Positions 1-8,817 of a DNA stretch of 51,269 nt are shown here, in pieces. Under the pieces are notes generated by a model, which was given only the letters and a program-made list of their open reading frames with translations, had not been told where the DNA came from and made no database searches. This stretch comes from Methanomassiliicoccaceae archaeon UBA421 (GTDB taxonomy: Archaea; Thermoplasmatota; Thermoplasmata; Methanomassiliicoccales; Methanomethylophilaceae). The number at the start of each line of letters is the position of its first letter. Position 1 is the stretch's first letter. The translations under genes were made by a program, and so were the position numbers. The stretch is from contig DAHB01000005.1 in assembly GCA_002498365.1 (NCBI GenBank), forward strand, positions 291,945 to 343,213, given 5' to 3'.

Positions 1-476
1 TCCAGGAGCTTCTTCATGGTGGTCTCCACTTCTGCGGCCCTTATCAGGGTGTCGAGAAGTTTCTCGAAGGCCACGGAGGCCTCCTCGATGTAGGCGGACG
101 TGGATATCACACCGTAGCCCTTGTGGGCTATGTCGGTGTGCATCGATCCGGTCGCCTCCACCTTCGGGACCTTCATTCCCATGATGTTCTTGCTCCCAAC
201 GATGACCTGATGGTCGGCCTGGAGGGCGTATGCCGCGCTCTTCACGGAAATATCGCCCTCGACCGCCCTCGCGATCGCGATCTTGCTGATGGCCGCCGCG
301 TAGTCCGACGAAACCCCGGCGCGCATCTGGCGTGCCTTCTCCAGGGTCTCGAAGAACTCGATGATGAGGCCGTCCCTCTTCATCTTCAGGATCTTGTGCC
401 CGCCTTTGGTGAGCTTGATCCTTCTCTTGAGGTCCAGGAGGACCGAGCGGTTGGGGGTTATCTCGTGGGCTGACAT
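1..476 (-). CDS. atpD: A-type ATP synthase subunit D (partial, runs off the window start)
   Basis: Subunit D forms the central rotor shaft that couples the A3B3 catalytic head to the membrane ring. The visible N-terminal 158 codons begin MSAHEITPNRS and continue with the lysine-rich helix typical of the family (LKRRIKLTKGGHKILKMKRD). The middle part has the family's conserved GSKNIMG-type segment. The ATG at 476 lies 4 nt after the atpB stop codon, so the two are translated from one mRNA. The C-terminal part is outside the window; family members are about 200-215 aa. Identification is by family resemblance and operon position and is firm. Confidence 0.93.
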   Translation of the reverse strand, partial: MSAHEITPNRSVLLDLKRRIKLTKGGHKILKMKRDGLIIEFFETLEKARQMRAGVSSDYAAAISKIAIARAVEGDISVKSAAYALQADHQVIVGSKNIMGMKVPKVEATGSMHTDIAHKGYGVISTSAYIEEASVAFEKLLDTLIRAAEVETTMKKLL

Positions 477-480
477 CGGA

Positions 481-1860
481 TCACTTCTTCGGGAGGTACT
501 TCTCGATGTACTTGCGGTCGATCCTGGTCAGCTGGTCCTCGTCGAGCTCGGTGAGTATGTCCCAGGAGATGTCGAGGGTCTGTTCGATGGAACGGTCCTC
601 GTCGTGTCCCTGACGGACGATACGGTCTTCGAAGAGGTCTGCGAAGTCCAGGTATTTCCTGTCCTTCTCGGACAACGAGTCCTTACCGACGATCGCCACG
701 AGGCCCCTCAGGTCCTTACCCTCCGCATATGCGGCGTACAGCTGGTCCGAAACGGCCTTGTGGTCGTCCCTGGTCTTTCCCTTTCCGATACCGGAGTTCA
801 TCAGACGGCTGAGCGACGACGAGACGTTGACCGGCGGGTATATGCCGTTGCGGTGCAGCTCCCTCGAAAGCACGATCTGACCCTCGGTGATGTAACCGGA
901 CAGGTCGGGGATGGGGTGCGTGATGTCGTCTCCGGGCATCGAAAGGATGGGGATCTGTGTGATCGATCCTTTCTTGTCCTTGATCCTTCCGGCACGCTCG
1001 TACAGCTGCGCAAGGTCGGTGTACATGTAACCGGGGTATCCGCGCCTTCCGGGCACTTCTTCCCTGGCCGCGGACACCTGACGCAGCGCCTCGCAGTAGT
1101 TGGTGACGTCGGTCATGATGACCAGCACCTGCATTCCCAGCTCGAAGGCCATGTACTCCGCGGTGGTGAGTCCCAGACGCGGGGTGACTATACGCTCGAC
1201 GGCGGGGTCGTCTGCCAGGTTCAGGAAGACCACCGCGCTCTTGAGCGCTCCGGTCCTCTCGAACTCCTTCATGAACATCTGCTTCTCTTCGTTGGTGATA
1301 CCCATTGCGATGAACACCACGGCGAACTCTTCGTTCTCTCCGCGTACCTTCGCCTGCCTTGCGATCTGCAGGGCGATATCGTTATGGGGCAGACCGGACG
1401 CCGAGAATATCGGCAGCTTCTGTCCCCTGACCAGGGTATTCATGCCGTCGATGGTGGATATTCCGGTCTCGATGAAATCGGCCGGGCTGTCCCTTGCCCA
1501 CGGGTTGATGGCCGCCCCTTCGATCCCGAGTTCTTTCTCGGGGACTATGGGCGCACCTCCGTCGATGGGCTCTCCCGCTCCGGAAAGCACCCTTCCGAGC
1601 ATGTCCCTGGAGACGGGCATCTTCATGGCCTCTCCGAGGAAGCGCACGGACGCGGACCTGTCGATACCGGTGGTGCCTTCGAATATCTGAACGACGACCA
1701 GGTCATCGGACGAATCGAGGACCTGTCCTCTCCTGACGCTTCCGTCGGAGAGCCTGACCGCGACCATCTCCTGGTAACCGACCGGCTCGGTCTTCTTGAC
1801 GAAGATGAGAGGTCCAGCGATCTGGGAGACCGTCTTGTACTCTTTGGTTACTTTTGCCAT
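481..1860 (-). CDS. atpB: A-type ATP synthase subunit B
   Basis: This is the non-catalytic nucleotide-site subunit of the A3B3 head, 459 aa, the usual length. It has the regulatory-subunit features: a beta-barrel N-terminus (QIAGPLIFV), a degenerate P-loop region (SASGLPHNDIA) in place of a Walker A motif, then the conserved stretches ARAEE-like VSAAREEVPGRRGYPGY and SLSRLMN with the GIGKGKTRDDH segment. The ATG at 1860 is preceded by the atpA stop only 4 nt upstream. It lies in the leftward operon H-I-K-E-C-F-A-B-D and works at the cytoplasmic face of the membrane. Confidence 0.97.
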   Translation of the reverse strand: MAKVTKEYKTVSQIAGPLIFVKKTEPVGYQEMVAVRLSDGSVRRGQVLDSSDDLVVVQIFEGTTGIDRSASVRFLGEAMKMPVSRDMLGRVLSGAGEPIDGGAPIVPEKELGIEGAAINPWARDSPADFIETGISTIDGMNTLVRGQKLPIFSASGLPHNDIALQIARQAKVRGENEEFAVVFIAMGITNEEKQMFMKEFERTGALKSAVVFLNLADDPAVERIVTPRLGLTTAEYMAFELGMQVLVIMTDVTNYCEALRQVSAAREEVPGRRGYPGYMYTDLAQLYERAGRIKDKKGSITQIPILSMPGDDITHPIPDLSGYITEGQIVLSRELHRNGIYPPVNVSSSLSRLMNSGIGKGKTRDDHKAVSDQLYAAYAEGKDLRGLVAIVGKDSLSEKDRKYLDFADLFEDRIVRQGHDEDRSIEQTLDISWDILTELDEDQLTRIDRKYIEKYLPKK

Positions 1861-1864
1861 AGTA

Positions 1865-3601
1865 TCACACTCCCAGTCCCTTGAACTGTTCTTCCATGTC
1901 GACTCCTACCGCTTTCATCTCCTCGTCGATCTTCTCCTCGTATTTGGCCTGGTTGAACCTCTGCCTCACGGGGAGGTACGCTATCTTGTCGACGGCTATG
2001 CCGTTGGCGATCGCCTTGTCGGCCAGATCGGAATATTTCCTGATGAGCTTGACCATCACGTACTGCCTCTCCATGGGGCAGTAGCAGTCGATGGGGTGGT
2101 AAGCGTTCTGCTGAAGGAATATCTCGCGTATCATCCTGGCGACCTCGAGGGTCATCTTCTGCTCGTCCGGCAGAGAGTCGGAACCGACCATCTGCACGAC
2201 CTCCTGCAGCTCCGACTCCTTCTGGAGGACCTGCATTGCCCATGTCCTCTGGTCGATGAAGTCCTCGGAGACGTTCTTCTTGAACCACCCGGCAAGGTCC
2301 TTTCCGTACATGGTGTACGAAGTGAGCCAGTTGATGGTGGGGAAGTGCCTCCTCTCCCTCAGCTTGGTGTCGAGGGCCCAGAAGACGCGCACGATGCGCA
2401 GTGTGTTCTGCGTGACGGGCTCGGACAGGTCTCCTCCCGGAGGAGAGACCGCACCGATGACGGTGACCGATCCGTCCTCTCCGTTGAGGGTCTTCGCACG
2501 GCATGCGCGCTCGTAGAACTCGGACAGACGTCCCGCAAGGTATGCGGGGTATCCCTCTTCTCCGGGCATCTCTTCAAGCCTCGAGGAGATCTCACGCATG
2601 GCCTCTGCCCACCTGGAGGTGGAGTCGGCCATCAGGGCCACGTTGTATCCCATGTCCCTGAAGTATTCCGCGATGGTCATTCCTGTGTAAACGGACGCTT
2701 CCCTCGCGGCGACGGGCATGTTGGATGTGTTGGCGATCAGGACGGTCCTCTTCATGAGGGACTCGCCCGTCTTCGGGTCCGTGAGCTCGGGGAATTCGGT
2801 AAGGACCTCCGTCATCTCGTTTCCGCGCTCTCCGCATCCGATGTACACCACGATCTCGGCGTCCGAGAATTTGGCCAGGGACTGCTGTGTGACCGTCTTT
2901 CCGGTACCGAACGCACCGGGGATGGCGGCCGCTCCTCCCTTTGCAAGGGGGAACATCGTGTCCAGGACCCTGAGCCCTGTGATGAGGGGCACGTCAGGCA
3001 TGTATTTCTCGGCGACCGGACGGGGACCGCGGACGGGCCATTTCTGGACCATCGTGAGCTCGCGCCCGTCGACGACGGCTATTACCTTGTCGACGTTGTA
3101 TTTTCCCTTCTCTGCTACCTTTTCGACCTTTCCTTTAGGAACGGCGGGGGGCACCATGATCTTGTGCACCATGGGCCCTTCCTGGACCGTACCGAGCACC
3201 TGCCCGGCCGATACCTCGTCCCCGGCTTTCACGGCGGGCACGAACTCCCATTCGACGTCTCTGCTCAGTCCGGGTGCGGTGGCACCGCGGAAGATGAAGT
3301 CTCCCATCATCTCCCTGAGGACGGGCAGGGGCCTCTGAATACCGTCGTAGACGGAGGTCAGAAGTCCGGGTCCCAGCTCTACGACGAGAGGAAGCCCGGT
3401 GTTGGTAACCGGTTCTCCGGGTTTGACACCGGACGTCTCCTCGTAAACCTGGATGATTGTCTTGTCGCCTACGATCTTGATGACCTCTCCCATAAGTTTC
3501 TCGTTGCCAACATGCACGACGTCGTACATCCTGGGCGAGATCCCGATGGCGGTCACGACCGGTCCGGCAACCCTGTAAATTACACCTTGTTCAGCGGTCA
3601 T
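1865..3601 (-). CDS. atpA: A-type ATP synthase catalytic subunit A
   Basis: Catalytic ATP-hydrolysing/synthesising subunit, 578 aa, standard length. Walker A is GAFGTGKT at about residues 229-236. The catalytic glutamate lies in GCGERGNEMTEV, and the ADSTSRWAEAMREISSRLEEMPGEEGYPAYL block is complete. Residues of about 110-190 form the bulge domain specific to A/V-type A subunits. No intein is present although this gene is a known intein site in some archaea. The stop of atpF abuts the start codon (3601/3602), consistent with tight coupling. It pairs with subunit B to form the rotating head. Confidence 0.98.
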   Translation of the reverse strand: MTAEQGVIYRVAGPVVTAIGISPRMYDVVHVGNEKLMGEVIKIVGDKTIIQVYEETSGVKPGEPVTNTGLPLVVELGPGLLTSVYDGIQRPLPVLREMMGDFIFRGATAPGLSRDVEWEFVPAVKAGDEVSAGQVLGTVQEGPMVHKIMVPPAVPKGKVEKVAEKGKYNVDKVIAVVDGRELTMVQKWPVRGPRPVAEKYMPDVPLITGLRVLDTMFPLAKGGAAAIPGAFGTGKTVTQQSLAKFSDAEIVVYIGCGERGNEMTEVLTEFPELTDPKTGESLMKRTVLIANTSNMPVAAREASVYTGMTIAEYFRDMGYNVALMADSTSRWAEAMREISSRLEEMPGEEGYPAYLAGRLSEFYERACRAKTLNGEDGSVTVIGAVSPPGGDLSEPVTQNTLRIVRVFWALDTKLRERRHFPTINWLTSYTMYGKDLAGWFKKNVSEDFIDQRTWAMQVLQKESELQEVVQMVGSDSLPDEQKMTLEVARMIREIFLQQNAYHPIDCYCPMERQYVMVKLIRKYSDLADKAIANGIAVDKIAYLPVRQRFNQAKYEEKIDEEMKAVGVDMEEQFKGLGV

Positions 3602-3907
3602 TCATTCATCCTCTGCTTTGTATAAATCAACGCCAATTACTCTCTTTACTTTCTCACGGAGGTCGCTTTCGTCGCCTCCCACCGGCACAATGACCGGCTG
3701 GATCGAATCCAACACCCTGTTCCTGACGTTGTGGGACAGGTATGCTAGGTCCTTGGCGTCGACCGCCAGGATCCCTATGTTAGGATCGCCCATTGCTTCC
3801 AGCATCTTCTCCTGGTAGTTCATTTCGTCTGCGACGAATACCATCCTGAGCCCCGCAAGGCGGAACCCGAGCACGAACTCCTCGTTACCGATAACAGCTA
3901 TCTCCAT
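3602..3907 (-). CDS. atpF: A-type ATP synthase subunit F
   Basis: Small central-stalk subunit of 101 aa, the usual family length. It starts MEIAVIGNEEFVLGFRLAGL, the typical Rossmann-like beginning of V/A-type subunit F (VIGDEdtvtGFrLaG in relatives), and contains the ILAVDAKDLAYLS segment. Its start codon overlaps the atpC stop (ATGA at 3904-3907 on the minus strand), and atpA begins right after its stop. It binds subunit D in the rotor and probably modulates ATP hydrolysis. Confidence 0.94.
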   Translation of the reverse strand: MEIAVIGNEEFVLGFRLAGLRMVFVADEMNYQEKMLEAMGDPNIGILAVDAKDLAYLSHNVRNRVLDSIQPVIVPVGGDESDLREKVKRVIGVDLYKAEDE

Positions 3908-4968
3908 CAGATCACCAGCAGCCCTTTGATAACTTCGGTGTCCAGCCCGCTCTGGATCCCCCTTGCGATGGCAAGTATGTTGGAGACCTCGTTCTCCTTG
4001 TGGATCATGTAGTCCATGACCGGGGCGACCGACAGCGGGTTCATATGAGAGAACTTTTTAGCACGTTCCATCTCATATCTCTTCAAAGCGCTCTCGATCG
4101 CTCTTATCGAAACGACCGGGGCGTCGAGTATAGGCTTCACGGCCTCGTAGAAGTCCATCTGCGATATCTCGCTGGATACACCGGAGACCGACTCGATGTT
4201 GGCCAGCTGTGCGGCCGTCCTCCTGTCGATCTGCTTCCCTCCGGGGACTATGTATTCCATGACGTTCGCTTCGCCGTAGATGCCTTCGGCCTTGAGCTTC
4301 ATTATCGTAGAGAAGTTGACCAGGTCGATCTCGTGCCTTATGTAGTCTTGGAACATCAGGGTGGGCCTGCTGTCCGGGACGATCGCCTGAAGAAGCCTTG
4401 CGTACTTGAACTTGTCAAGGAAGTCCTCTATGACCGCGAGCCCGCCGGAAGTTCCCATATACCCCGCTATGAGGTCCGAGGGAATGTTAACGGAATCCAT
4501 CCTGCTGTATTCGGTCAGGATCTCTTCCACGGTGGAGAGCGACAGGAGCTTGTCCAGCTGCGCCTCTTTAAGGCTCCCCGCGGGAACAAGGTCCTCCTTG
4601 ATGCTCTTCTCGTCCAGTCCGAAGGACTTGCCGCGAAGGATCATCTTGACGTTCCAGATGTTCCATTTCTCCAGGTACGCCGAGACCATTGTGTACAGCT
4701 CCCCTTCCGATGCCTTGAGGATGCTTGTGAACACCCTCGACATGTTGAGATATGAGGCATACTCCACCAGGTCGATTCCGGACATCCTGCCCGCGAGCTC
4801 GGACATCTCCTTCTGGTATCCGCTCTCGCTCATGTAACGGGATATCTCGGGAAGGGACATCAGCAACATCTTGTTGTATTCCTCTTCCTTGATCAGCTGG
4901 GACTTCTTCGCTTTGACCCGGGTTACCGTGTATGCGTAGTTGCCGCGTCTCGTGTTGCGCCTGAACAT
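3907..4968 (-). CDS. atpC: A-type ATP synthase subunit C
   Basis: Subunit C (eukaryotic V-ATPase subunit d homolog), 353 aa. It is a funnel-shaped helical protein that links the central stalk to the membrane rotor ring. The sequence is highly helical, starts with the basic MFRRNTRRGNYAYTVTRVKAKKSQLI, and contains the repeated helix units and conserved RHEIDLVNFSTIMKLKAEGI block characteristic of the family. It overlaps atpF by one base (ATGA) and follows atpE by 4 nt. Function rests on family similarity and operon position. Confidence 0.93.
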   Translation of the reverse strand: MFRRNTRRGNYAYTVTRVKAKKSQLIKEEEYNKMLLMSLPEISRYMSESGYQKEMSELAGRMSGIDLVEYASYLNMSRVFTSILKASEGELYTMVSAYLEKWNIWNVKMILRGKSFGLDEKSIKEDLVPAGSLKEAQLDKLLSLSTVEEILTEYSRMDSVNIPSDLIAGYMGTSGGLAVIEDFLDKFKYARLLQAIVPDSRPTLMFQDYIRHEIDLVNFSTIMKLKAEGIYGEANVMEYIVPGGKQIDRRTAAQLANIESVSGVSSEISQMDFYEAVKPILDAPVVSIRAIESALKRYEMERAKKFSHMNPLSVAPVMDYMIHKENEVSNILAIARGIQSGLDTEVIKGLLVI

Positions 4969-4972
4969 ATGT

Positions 4973-5530
4973 TCACCCGAACAGGATATCCGATAGGGCT
5001 TTCAGGTTGCTGTTCCAGATGTCGCTCAGCAACGTTCTGTACTGCAGGTCGACCTCTGTGCTTCCGTCCTTGCTCCTGAGGATGATCCCCGCGCTGATCC
5101 CGTCGTCCTTCTCGACAGATTCCACGCCGAGCTCCTCGGCTGTGAAGTTTTCCTTGTCGGAAATGACGGCGATGGGCGCAGGTATCAGCTTCTTGGCATC
5201 CTTGACGAGGGCCTTGTAACGTGCCAGCTTGTCCGCCTTTGAGGAGGACTCCAGCTCGGCAAGTGCTTCGTCGAATGCGCGGGCGAGAATCTCCTTCTTC
5301 TTGGCCAGGACGATGTTCTTGCTCTCCAGCTCAGCGCTGGAGATCTCCTGGCGGTCAAGGCGCTCGATCTCGCTCACGAGCCTCTTATCCTCGCTTGTCT
5401 TCATTTCAGAGATACGGGCTTCGGCCTCTGCCTCGATCTTTTGGATCTCGGCCTTGGTCGAGTCCATTATGGACCTAACCTTGGCGTCGGCCTCCGCCTG
5501 TATCTCCTTCGTGACGCTTTCCAATGCCAT
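4973..5530 (-). CDS. atpE: A-type ATP synthase subunit E
   Basis: Peripheral-stalk subunit, 185 aa from the chosen ATG. The N-terminal half is a long charged coiled coil (ALESVTKEIQAEADAKV and following), and the C-terminal globular part carries the conserved GGIIL-like segment (here AGIILRSKDGSTEVD). A GTG seven codons upstream (5551) overlaps the atpK stop, but only the ATG at 5530 has a ribosome binding site (AGAGG, 8 nt upstream), so I prefer it. It pairs with subunit H to form the stator stalk holding the A3B3 head. Confidence 0.93.
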   Translation of the reverse strand: MALESVTKEIQAEADAKVRSIMDSTKAEIQKIEAEAEARISEMKTSEDKRLVSEIERLDRQEISSAELESKNIVLAKKKEILARAFDEALAELESSSKADKLARYKALVKDAKKLIPAPIAVISDKENFTAEELGVESVEKDDGISAGIILRSKDGSTEVDLQYRTLLSDIWNSNLKALSDILFG

Positions 5531-5547
5531 GAGATGAGCCTCTGGCT

Positions 5548-5781
5548 TCACATCACGAAGATAGCAAGGATAGCGATGACCAGTCCGAAGATGACGATTG
5601 TCTCAGGAAGAACCATGTAGATCATAGCCTTTCCGAAAAGGCTGGCGTCTTCCGTGATGGCGCCGACTGCTGCGGCACCGATGTCTTTCTCGGCCATACC
5701 GGATCCAAGTCCGGCGAGTCCAACTGCTATTCCTGCTCCGATTGCAATCAATCCAGATCCTACGTCTCCTTCCAATGCCAT
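5548..5781 (-). CDS. atpK: A-type ATP synthase subunit K (proteolipid, c-ring)
   Basis: The 77-aa rotor-ring subunit has two membrane helices: residues of about 8-30 rich in Gly/Ala, and about 48-76. The carboxylate that binds the ion is the Glu of LPETIVIFG in helix 2. This is the simple one-hairpin form with one ion site, not the duplicated or triplicated form found in some methanogens. Helix 2 has the Glu-Thr pair seen in sodium-binding rings, but helix 1 has no obvious partner Gln, so ion choice (proton or sodium) cannot be decided here. It lies between atpI and atpE. Confidence 0.95.
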   Translation of the reverse strand: MALEGDVGSGLIAIGAGIAVGLAGLGSGMAEKDIGAAAVGAITEDASLFGKAMIYMVLPETIVIFGLVIAILAIFVM

Positions 5782-5783
5782 AT

Positions 5784-7886
5784 TTATACCTCTGCTTTGG
5801 TCTTGTTTTCTGTGTTAAGGGGTTCGTAATGGGTTTTCTTGCGTGTGACCTTCAAAGGAGCGTACTCCTTTCCGCCTCCGACAAAGAACTTGGCCATCAG
5901 CTCGACGTACTGTAGCCTGAGGCTATGCAGTCCGGCCGATAAGATAGCCAGGAAGAATATCATGAGGTGGCCGATGAGGAACACGGCGAATCCGAGTATC
6001 AGACCCAGAACGCCCCCCATCGAGTCGTAGATCATTATAAACGCAATATAGTTGAAGGCCAGCGCCATGCCCGCTTTGGACATTCCGATGGCCGCCAAAC
6101 GAGTGTAGGAAAGAATGTTCCCTACGATTCCCGGCAGCTCCATGATGCTCATTCCGCCGTGGCTCTTGATGTTGATGCCGCATCCTGCGGCCAAGAGCAC
6201 TATTCCCACGGCGAAAGGCACCATGTAGACCGTCGTCAGGTCGCCCATGTTACCGCCGATCAGCGCGTTCGCCAATGCGTAACAGAACATGACCAGCCCG
6301 ACAAATGCCAGTATCCATCCTCCCTGCTCCATGAAAGCGTGCTTGAAGCCGTGCCTCATGTTGAGGTTGATGAACGAGCATATGTACCCGATCATCAGGT
6401 GCACGACGCCTATGTAGACCGAGAGCTTCAGAAGAAGCGGGATCTCCACAAGCTTCCCTACGCCCACGTGGGAGACGATATGGCCTCCCTCGTAGTGTAT
6501 GAAATCAGGCAGCACCGCGGAGAACGCGCCGAGCGCCCCCTCCTCCATGCCGAATATGTGCTCCCATGTTATGCCGGTAGGCGAATATGTGCCGGTGAAG
6601 TGCATGCCCAGACATTCCCCGTAGAAGAGGAGTCCGAACAGGAACGACCATATGCCGCCGAAGAACAGGACGCGGGCGATTATGCGCCAGTCTCTGCCCT
6701 TCGCGACCTTGAGGCCGTATGCTCCGAGTATTATGAACGGAATGGCGTATCCGACATCCCCCACCATGAATCCGAAGAACATGGGCAGGAAGATCGCTAT
6801 GAGGATCGTCGGGTCGATCTCCTGGTACTTCGGCACGTCCACGAGCTTCGTGGCGTACTCGTAACCGGTAGAGTATCTCCCGTTTTTCATCCTTGTGGGC
6901 GCGGTCTTGAAACGCTTCTCGACCGCCTCGGTCTCCGCGTCCTTGCGTCCGCGGGTCTCCTGGAACTCGACGTACATTCTGCCTTCCGAGTCCTTCTCCA
7001 GTTTCTCTTTTACCTGTTCCACCATCTTGGTGGGAACCCACGCGTCTATCACGAACGAATATTCGCTTGTGGCTATCCTCAGGGGGACCTCACCCTTTTC
7101 GACCGTTATCGAGAGGTCCTCATCCGATGCCCTCAGGAAGGCCTGATGCCTTTCCTTGATCGCGGCGAGTTCCTCTTCGACCTTTGCAAGGCCTGCCTCG
7201 GCGTTTGCGATCTCGGTCTCGGTGGCCTTCAGGGCCTCGGCGGGCGAGCCGGTCGACCCGGCTGGCACCTGGATTTCGGAGAATCCGAAGGCAGAGAGGG
7301 TAGACACCGTCTTATCCCTGTCCCTGTTCCTCATGAAAACGGCGACCGCGGTGGGGCCCTTCTTCATGGTCGCAACAAAAAACTCCACGTCCATGGCCTT
7401 GATAAGGGCCTCGGAGGGATCTTCGGCGACAGTGCCGACGATGACGGCGATGCTCTCGTAACCGCCGTACAACTGGAGGTCCAGCGGGAGCATCTGTAGA
7501 ATTTCAAGGTTGTTTTTCTTAGTGTTTAGTGCGGCGATTCTCTGGTTGAGATCATTCCTTCTGTCGAGGACCCTCATTACTTCGTCCTCGACTGATTCGA
7601 CGCTGTTGGATAATATCCGGCTCTTTACCTTTTCAACAGGTAAGCTAGGTGTCTTGGTATGTTTGTTTATACCAAGCTCCTTCTCCATGGACCTCACCTT
7701 CAGCAGCCTCTCGGATGCTTTGGATGAAAATTCACGGGGCGAACCTATGGAAAAGCCCTCGTCCGCGTCGACGGTATGATCGATCAGGTGTACCGCTTCT
7801 GCACCGTACAAGACCTCTATGGCCTCGTCCATGTGGGCTTTGGTACCCGCAACGACAATCCTACTCATCGACTCAGGAAGTGACAT
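5784..7886 (-). CDS. atpI: A-type ATP synthase subunit I (membrane stator, a-subunit)
   Basis: 700-aa stator subunit. The first ~330 residues are cytoplasmic, with coiled-coil stretches around residues 75-110 and 215-245 that bind the peripheral stalks. The C-terminal half has seven or eight membrane helices starting at ILIAIFLPMFFGFMVGDVGY. The essential arginine of the ion channel is in SYTRLAAIGMSKAG near residue 600. Its ATG overlaps the end of atpH by 14 nt. It forms the ion half-channels against the K ring. The length is normal and no truncation is seen. Confidence 0.96.
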   Translation of the reverse strand: MSLPESMSRIVVAGTKAHMDEAIEVLYGAEAVHLIDHTVDADEGFSIGSPREFSSKASERLLKVRSMEKELGINKHTKTPSLPVEKVKSRILSNSVESVEDEVMRVLDRRNDLNQRIAALNTKKNNLEILQMLPLDLQLYGGYESIAVIVGTVAEDPSEALIKAMDVEFFVATMKKGPTAVAVFMRNRDRDKTVSTLSAFGFSEIQVPAGSTGSPAEALKATETEIANAEAGLAKVEEELAAIKERHQAFLRASDEDLSITVEKGEVPLRIATSEYSFVIDAWVPTKMVEQVKEKLEKDSEGRMYVEFQETRGRKDAETEAVEKRFKTAPTRMKNGRYSTGYEYATKLVDVPKYQEIDPTILIAIFLPMFFGFMVGDVGYAIPFIILGAYGLKVAKGRDWRIIARVLFFGGIWSFLFGLLFYGECLGMHFTGTYSPTGITWEHIFGMEEGALGAFSAVLPDFIHYEGGHIVSHVGVGKLVEIPLLLKLSVYIGVVHLMIGYICSFINLNMRHGFKHAFMEQGGWILAFVGLVMFCYALANALIGGNMGDLTTVYMVPFAVGIVLLAAGCGINIKSHGGMSIMELPGIVGNILSYTRLAAIGMSKAGMALAFNYIAFIMIYDSMGGVLGLILGFAVFLIGHLMIFFLAILSAGLHSLRLQYVELMAKFFVGGGKEYAPLKVTRKKTHYEPLNTENKTKAEV

Positions 7887-8205
7887 CTAGGGTCCTCTCG
7901 AATTCTTTGTTGAGAAAATCTTTGACTTCCTTCATCTTAGCTTCAGAAGCATTCTGGAGGACTTTGGCCTGCGACCTGCCCTTTTTGAGGAGCTCTTCGC
8001 GTTTAGCCTGAAGCTCCATGCTCTTTGCTGCGATATTGGACTCGGTGGAGCTGCGTATCTTAGCTTCCTCGTCCTGAATCTTCTTCACAGAATCCCTGCG
8101 GGCTTTGGATAAAGCCTCCCTGCTTTCGGCCCGGGCCTTTTCGACCTTGGCGTCAGCGGCCTTCTCCGCATCCTTAATCTCCGTAAGTATTTCAGTTCGG
8201 CTCAA
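7873..8205 (-). CDS. atpH: A-type ATP synthase subunit H (first gene of the operon)
   Basis: 110-aa, almost entirely coiled-coil peripheral-stalk protein rich in Lys, Glu and Ala (ILTEIKDAEKAADAKVEKAR). This matches the AhaH/AtpH family, usually 100-110 aa. It starts at a TTG codon (8205), supported by a strong ribosome binding site GGGGAG six bases upstream (8212-8217). It is the first gene of the leftward H-I-K-E-C-F-A-B-D operon; its 3' end overlaps atpI. With subunit E it forms the stator stalk. The TTG start on the lead gene may tune translation of the operon. Confidence 0.9.
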   Translation of the reverse strand: MSRTEILTEIKDAEKAADAKVEKARAESREALSKARRDSVKKIQDEEAKIRSSTESNIAAKSMELQAKREELLKKGRSQAKVLQNASEAKMKEVKDFLNKEFERTLDVTS

Positions 8206-8267
8206 ATTAAACTCCCCGACCTTTTGGGCAGTTATATCGAAGAATATACTTAATGGTAATTGTGGTT

Positions 8268-8277
8268 GTTTATATAC
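8268..8277 (-). promoter_or_regulatory. Probable promoter (TATA box) of the ATP synthase operon
   Basis: On the minus strand the sequence GTATATAAAC, preceded by a purine-rich GGGGA stretch resembling a TFB-recognition element, lies about 68 nt before the atpH start. This predicts a leader of roughly 40 nt that carries the GGGGAG ribosome binding site. A T-rich run (TTATTTTTGTTATA) just before it, right after the dCMP deaminase stop, probably ends the upstream transcript. This is visible from sequence only. Confidence 0.6.
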
Positions 8278-8299
8278 TCCCCATTATAACAAAAATAAC

Positions 8300-8746
8300 T
8301 TAGGCGGGGTATCTCCTGACCGTGATGCCCGACTCGCCCAACAGCTCTTTGGACAGGTCGTCGGGATAACCTTCACCGTATACAATCTCGATTATTCCGG
8401 CATTGATTATGATCTTCGCACACATGGAGCAGGGGTATGTGGTCGTATAGATGGATGCGTCCTTTACACTGACGCCGAAGTACGCCGCCTGCACCACCGC
8501 GTTCTGTTCAGCGTGCACTCCCCTGCACAGCTCATGCCTGGTACCCGAGGGAACGTCGAGTATCTCGCGTATACACCCAAGCTCTTCGCAGTGCCTCGAT
8601 CCCTTGGGCGCTCCGTTGTATCCGGTGGATAACACTCTTTTATCTTTTACGATAACGGCCCCGACCTGCCTGCGTATGCAGGTCGACCTGGTGGCCACGA
8701 GTTTGGCCATGCTCATGAAATACTCGTCGTTCGAGGGTCTTTCCAT
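8300..8746 (-). CDS. dCMP deaminase family protein
   Basis: Cytidine/deoxycytidylate deaminase-fold enzyme of 148 aa. It probably converts dCMP to dUMP for thymidylate synthesis. The zinc site is complete: HAEQ (residues 78-81, His ligand and catalytic Glu) and PCSMC (105-109, two Cys ligands). The extra ligands SRHC and CIRE near residues 50-60 match the dCMP deaminase/ComEB subgroup. A TATA-like box (CTATATACG on the minus strand, near 8771) lies 25 nt before the ATG and there is no ribosome binding site, so the mRNA is probably leaderless. It is divergent from the signal peptidase gene. Confidence 0.9.
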   Translation of the reverse strand: MERPSNDEYFMSMAKLVATRSTCIRRQVGAVIVKDKRVLSTGYNGAPKGSRHCEELGCIREILDVPSGTRHELCRGVHAEQNAVVQAAYFGVSVKDASIYTTTYPCSMCAKIIINAGIIEIVYGEGYPDDLSKELLGESGITVRRYPA

Positions 8747-8783
8747 CGATGCTCCATGGATATTTTCGTATATAGCGGTTGAG

Positions 8784-8799
8784 AGCGTTAAATAACGCT
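8784..8799. promoter_or_regulatory. Palindrome AGCGTTA-AA-TAACGCT in the dCMP deaminase/signal peptidase promoter region
   Basis: Perfect 7-bp arms separated by AA. Its centre (TTAAATAA, 8788-8795) is also the best TATA-like box for the signal peptidase gene, 26 nt before that ATG. A bound repressor would therefore block TBP. It lies 38 bp from the divergent dCMP deaminase start. This is a candidate operator; no regulator is identified. Confidence 0.5.
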
Positions 8800-8817
8800 A
8801 AGCTGTTTCATTGCATT

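Noticed and set aside
1796..3625. Long plus-strand open frame (609 codons) opposite atpA
   Set aside because: It is a shadow of the high-GC atpA gene; the product is rich in His, Asp, Arg and Gly with no domain, while the minus strand gives a perfect ATP synthase subunit.
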